Shown here piece after piece: positions 6,186 through 7,082 of a stretch of 7,082 nt of DNA. This DNA is from Acidobacteriaceae bacterium. GTDB taxonomy: Bacteria > Acidobacteriota > Terriglobia > Bryobacterales > Bryobacteraceae. How positions within the stretch are numbered: position 1 is the first letter of the stretch; each line of letters begins with the position of its first letter. The position numbers and the translations under genes were made by a program. Location: assembly GCA_019239585.1 (NCBI GenBank), contig JAFAZU010000723.1, positions 1 through 7,082 on the forward strand, written 5' to 3'. Under the pieces are notes generated by a model that did no database searches, had not been told where the DNA came from, and saw nothing but the letters and a program-made list of their open reading frames with translations.

Positions 6186-7082
6186 AAGCTAGAAGTTCAG
6201 CTTCATGGAAAGCTGAATAATTCTGGGGCTGCTGAATTGGGTGATTTGACCGAAGGTGCTGGATGTAATCGCCTGAGTCGTGGTGCCCGCTGAGAACAGC
6301 ATCCAATTGCCATGGTTTATCACATTGAATGCGTCGCCGCGAGCTTCCAAGTTCCACCGCTCAGTGAACTTGAAGATTCGGCTGAGCGATAGATCGATGT
6401 TCCATTGCCCTGGCATATTAGCCGAGGAGCGTCCGACGCTTCCAAACGTCCCGGCGGGTTGGACCCTAAACGCGACCGGATTAATCCATTGTTGGACGGT
6501 CTGGTTTGCCGGATACGGGTTGGAAAGAACCTGATTGGGCCTATCTTGCCCTGCCCCCGACAAGGAAACATCGGTCCCATCTTGGATCGTATACGGCGCA
6601 CCGGAACTCGCTGTAATGATCGGCGAAAGCTGCCAGTTGTTTGTCAAAATTCTCCAGAAACCTGACCCGAAACCCCCGCTGAGCGCAACGAGCGAAGTGT
6701 TGAAGATGTGGCGGTGGTCAAAGTAGCAGCTACCTCTCTCACCCCTCCGATTACCCGGATTCTGGTACAAGTTGCCCGCCAGTTCGCCCAGGAAATCGTA
6801 GTCGCTGATGCAGTGCGACCATGTGTAGTTCGACAGCACTGTGAAATGTTGCGCAAACCGATGCTGCACGGAAATCAAGGCACCGTGATAGTTTGAAATC
6901 CCGCCGTCATCGCCCTCCACAATCGAGCTGTAATACTGGCCCTGAGCAGGATTGATTCGATTCAGAATACGGCGCGCATTTGTGTTTCCTGTGCTCGGGG
7001 CCTGCAGTACTCCGTTGACCACAACCGGAGTCGGAATAGCCGGATTGATATCACGCCCAAGCCAAATGTGCCGTGTTCCATT
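6166..7082 (-). repeat. Right arm of the palindrome, continuing past the window edge
   Basis: Reverse-complement copy of 5243-6159, starting 6 nt after the left arm ends. Mismatches are clustered rather than even: counted outward from the centre in about 60-bp coding steps they run 2, 1, 3, 2, 8, 1, 6, 9, 8, 2, 4, 4, 4, 3, 7. The repeat is still going at base 7082. Confidence 0.9.
6189..7082 (-). CDS. Second Oar-like TonB-dependent receptor, C-terminal 297 residues
   Basis: The frame is open from the right edge (first codon at 7082, Asn of NGTRHIWLGRD) to TAG at 6191-6189, so the gene is cut by the window and its true start is outside; an internal GTG at 7022 is not a start. The piece is the last third of the barrel and carries the same family blocks as its neighbour: WSHCISD, RGSCYFDHRHIFN, SGAGQDRPN and the terminal LSMKLNF. 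By hand it differs at about 18 of 297 residues, e.g. LGRD for LAHD, GSGFWRILTNN for GPGFWKTLTSN, DGTDVS for DGADFS, NPVAFRVQ for NPAAFKIQ. The last 60 or so residues are almost identical. The frame is intact, with no frameshift. It should be an outer-membrane TonB-dependent importer like its partner, perhaps with a related but different ligand. It lies tail to tail with that partner across the 52-nt gap containing the hairpin. Confidence 0.9.
   Translation of the reverse strand, partial: NGTRHIWLGRDINPAIPTPVVVNGVLQAPSTGNTNARRILNRINPAQGQYYSSIVEGDDGGISNYHGALISVQHRFAQHFTVLSNYTWSHCISDYDFLGELAGNLYQNPGNRRGERGSCYFDHRHIFNTSLVALSGGFGSGFWRILTNNWQLSPIITASSGAPYTIQDGTDVSLSGAGQDRPNQVLSNPYPANQTVQQWINPVAFRVQPAGTFGSVGRSSANMPGQWNIDLSLSRIFKFTERWNLEARGDAFNVINHGNWMLFSAGTTTQAITSSTFGQITQFSSPRIIQLSMKLNF

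Noticed and set aside
6280..6896. Open frames of 62-86 codons on the plus strand inside the right arm (6280-6534, 6405-6665, 6535-6726, 6708-6896)
   Set aside because: They mirror equivalent frames on the minus strand within 5429-6045 of the left arm, as expected from a palindrome, and are antisense shadows of the receptor codons with no start signals.
5243..7082. Inverted repeat as the terminal repeats of an insertion sequence or an invertible DNA switch
   Set aside because: There is no transposase or recombinase, and only 6 nt lie between the arms, so recombination across them would flip just that loop and cannot swap coding segments.

Overview
The window looks like a chromosomal piece of an Acidobacteriota genome (Terriglobia-like). 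The inference rests on gene content: a large Oar-type TonB-dependent receptor with an N-terminal carboxypeptidase-regulatory-like domain and the plug motif LPLNGRN, a near-identical relative beside it, a TPR protein resembling the C-terminal half of DUF5107 proteins, and a twin-arginine cupin. No rRNA, tRNA, CRISPR array, transposase or integrase is visible.

Layout, left to right. (1) 1-1413 (+): 3' part of a TPR protein gene whose start lies outside the window. (2) 1416-1979 (+): a small outer-membrane beta-barrel protein, 2 nt after the TPR stop and probably co-transcribed with it. (3) 1990-2415 (-): a small single-domain cupin with a Tat-like leader, convergent with the barrel gene and 10 nt from it. 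(4) 2440-2670 (-): a decayed relic of the C-terminus of another TonB-dependent receptor, showing what look like two compensating frameshifts. (5) 2668-2806: intergenic region with a plausible promoter and a strong Shine-Dalgarno for the receptor. (6) 2807-6136 (+): intact receptor of 1109 aa. (7) 6137-6188: a perfect-to-near-perfect hairpin. (8) 6189-7082 (-): the C-terminal 297 residues of a second receptor, running off the right edge.

The main structural feature is that items 6 to 8 form one very long, gap-free inverted repeat. Every base from 5243 to 6159 pairs with 7082 to 6166 around a 6-nt centre at 6160-6165, at about 93% identity by hand count (roughly 66 mismatches in 917). The palindrome reaches the window edge, so its true length is unknown. 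About 46 of the 64 coding differences are synonymous, which suggests both receptors have been kept functional since an inverted duplication.

Functionally, the right two thirds is an outer-membrane receptor locus in which three different receptor C-termini (one intact, one edge-truncated, one relic) lie within 4.7 kb. The left part is a separate TPR/outer-membrane-barrel pair plus a cupin. I found no evidence for a defence system, secondary-metabolite cluster or new catalytic system; the palindromic receptor pair and the relic are the parts worth a second look.
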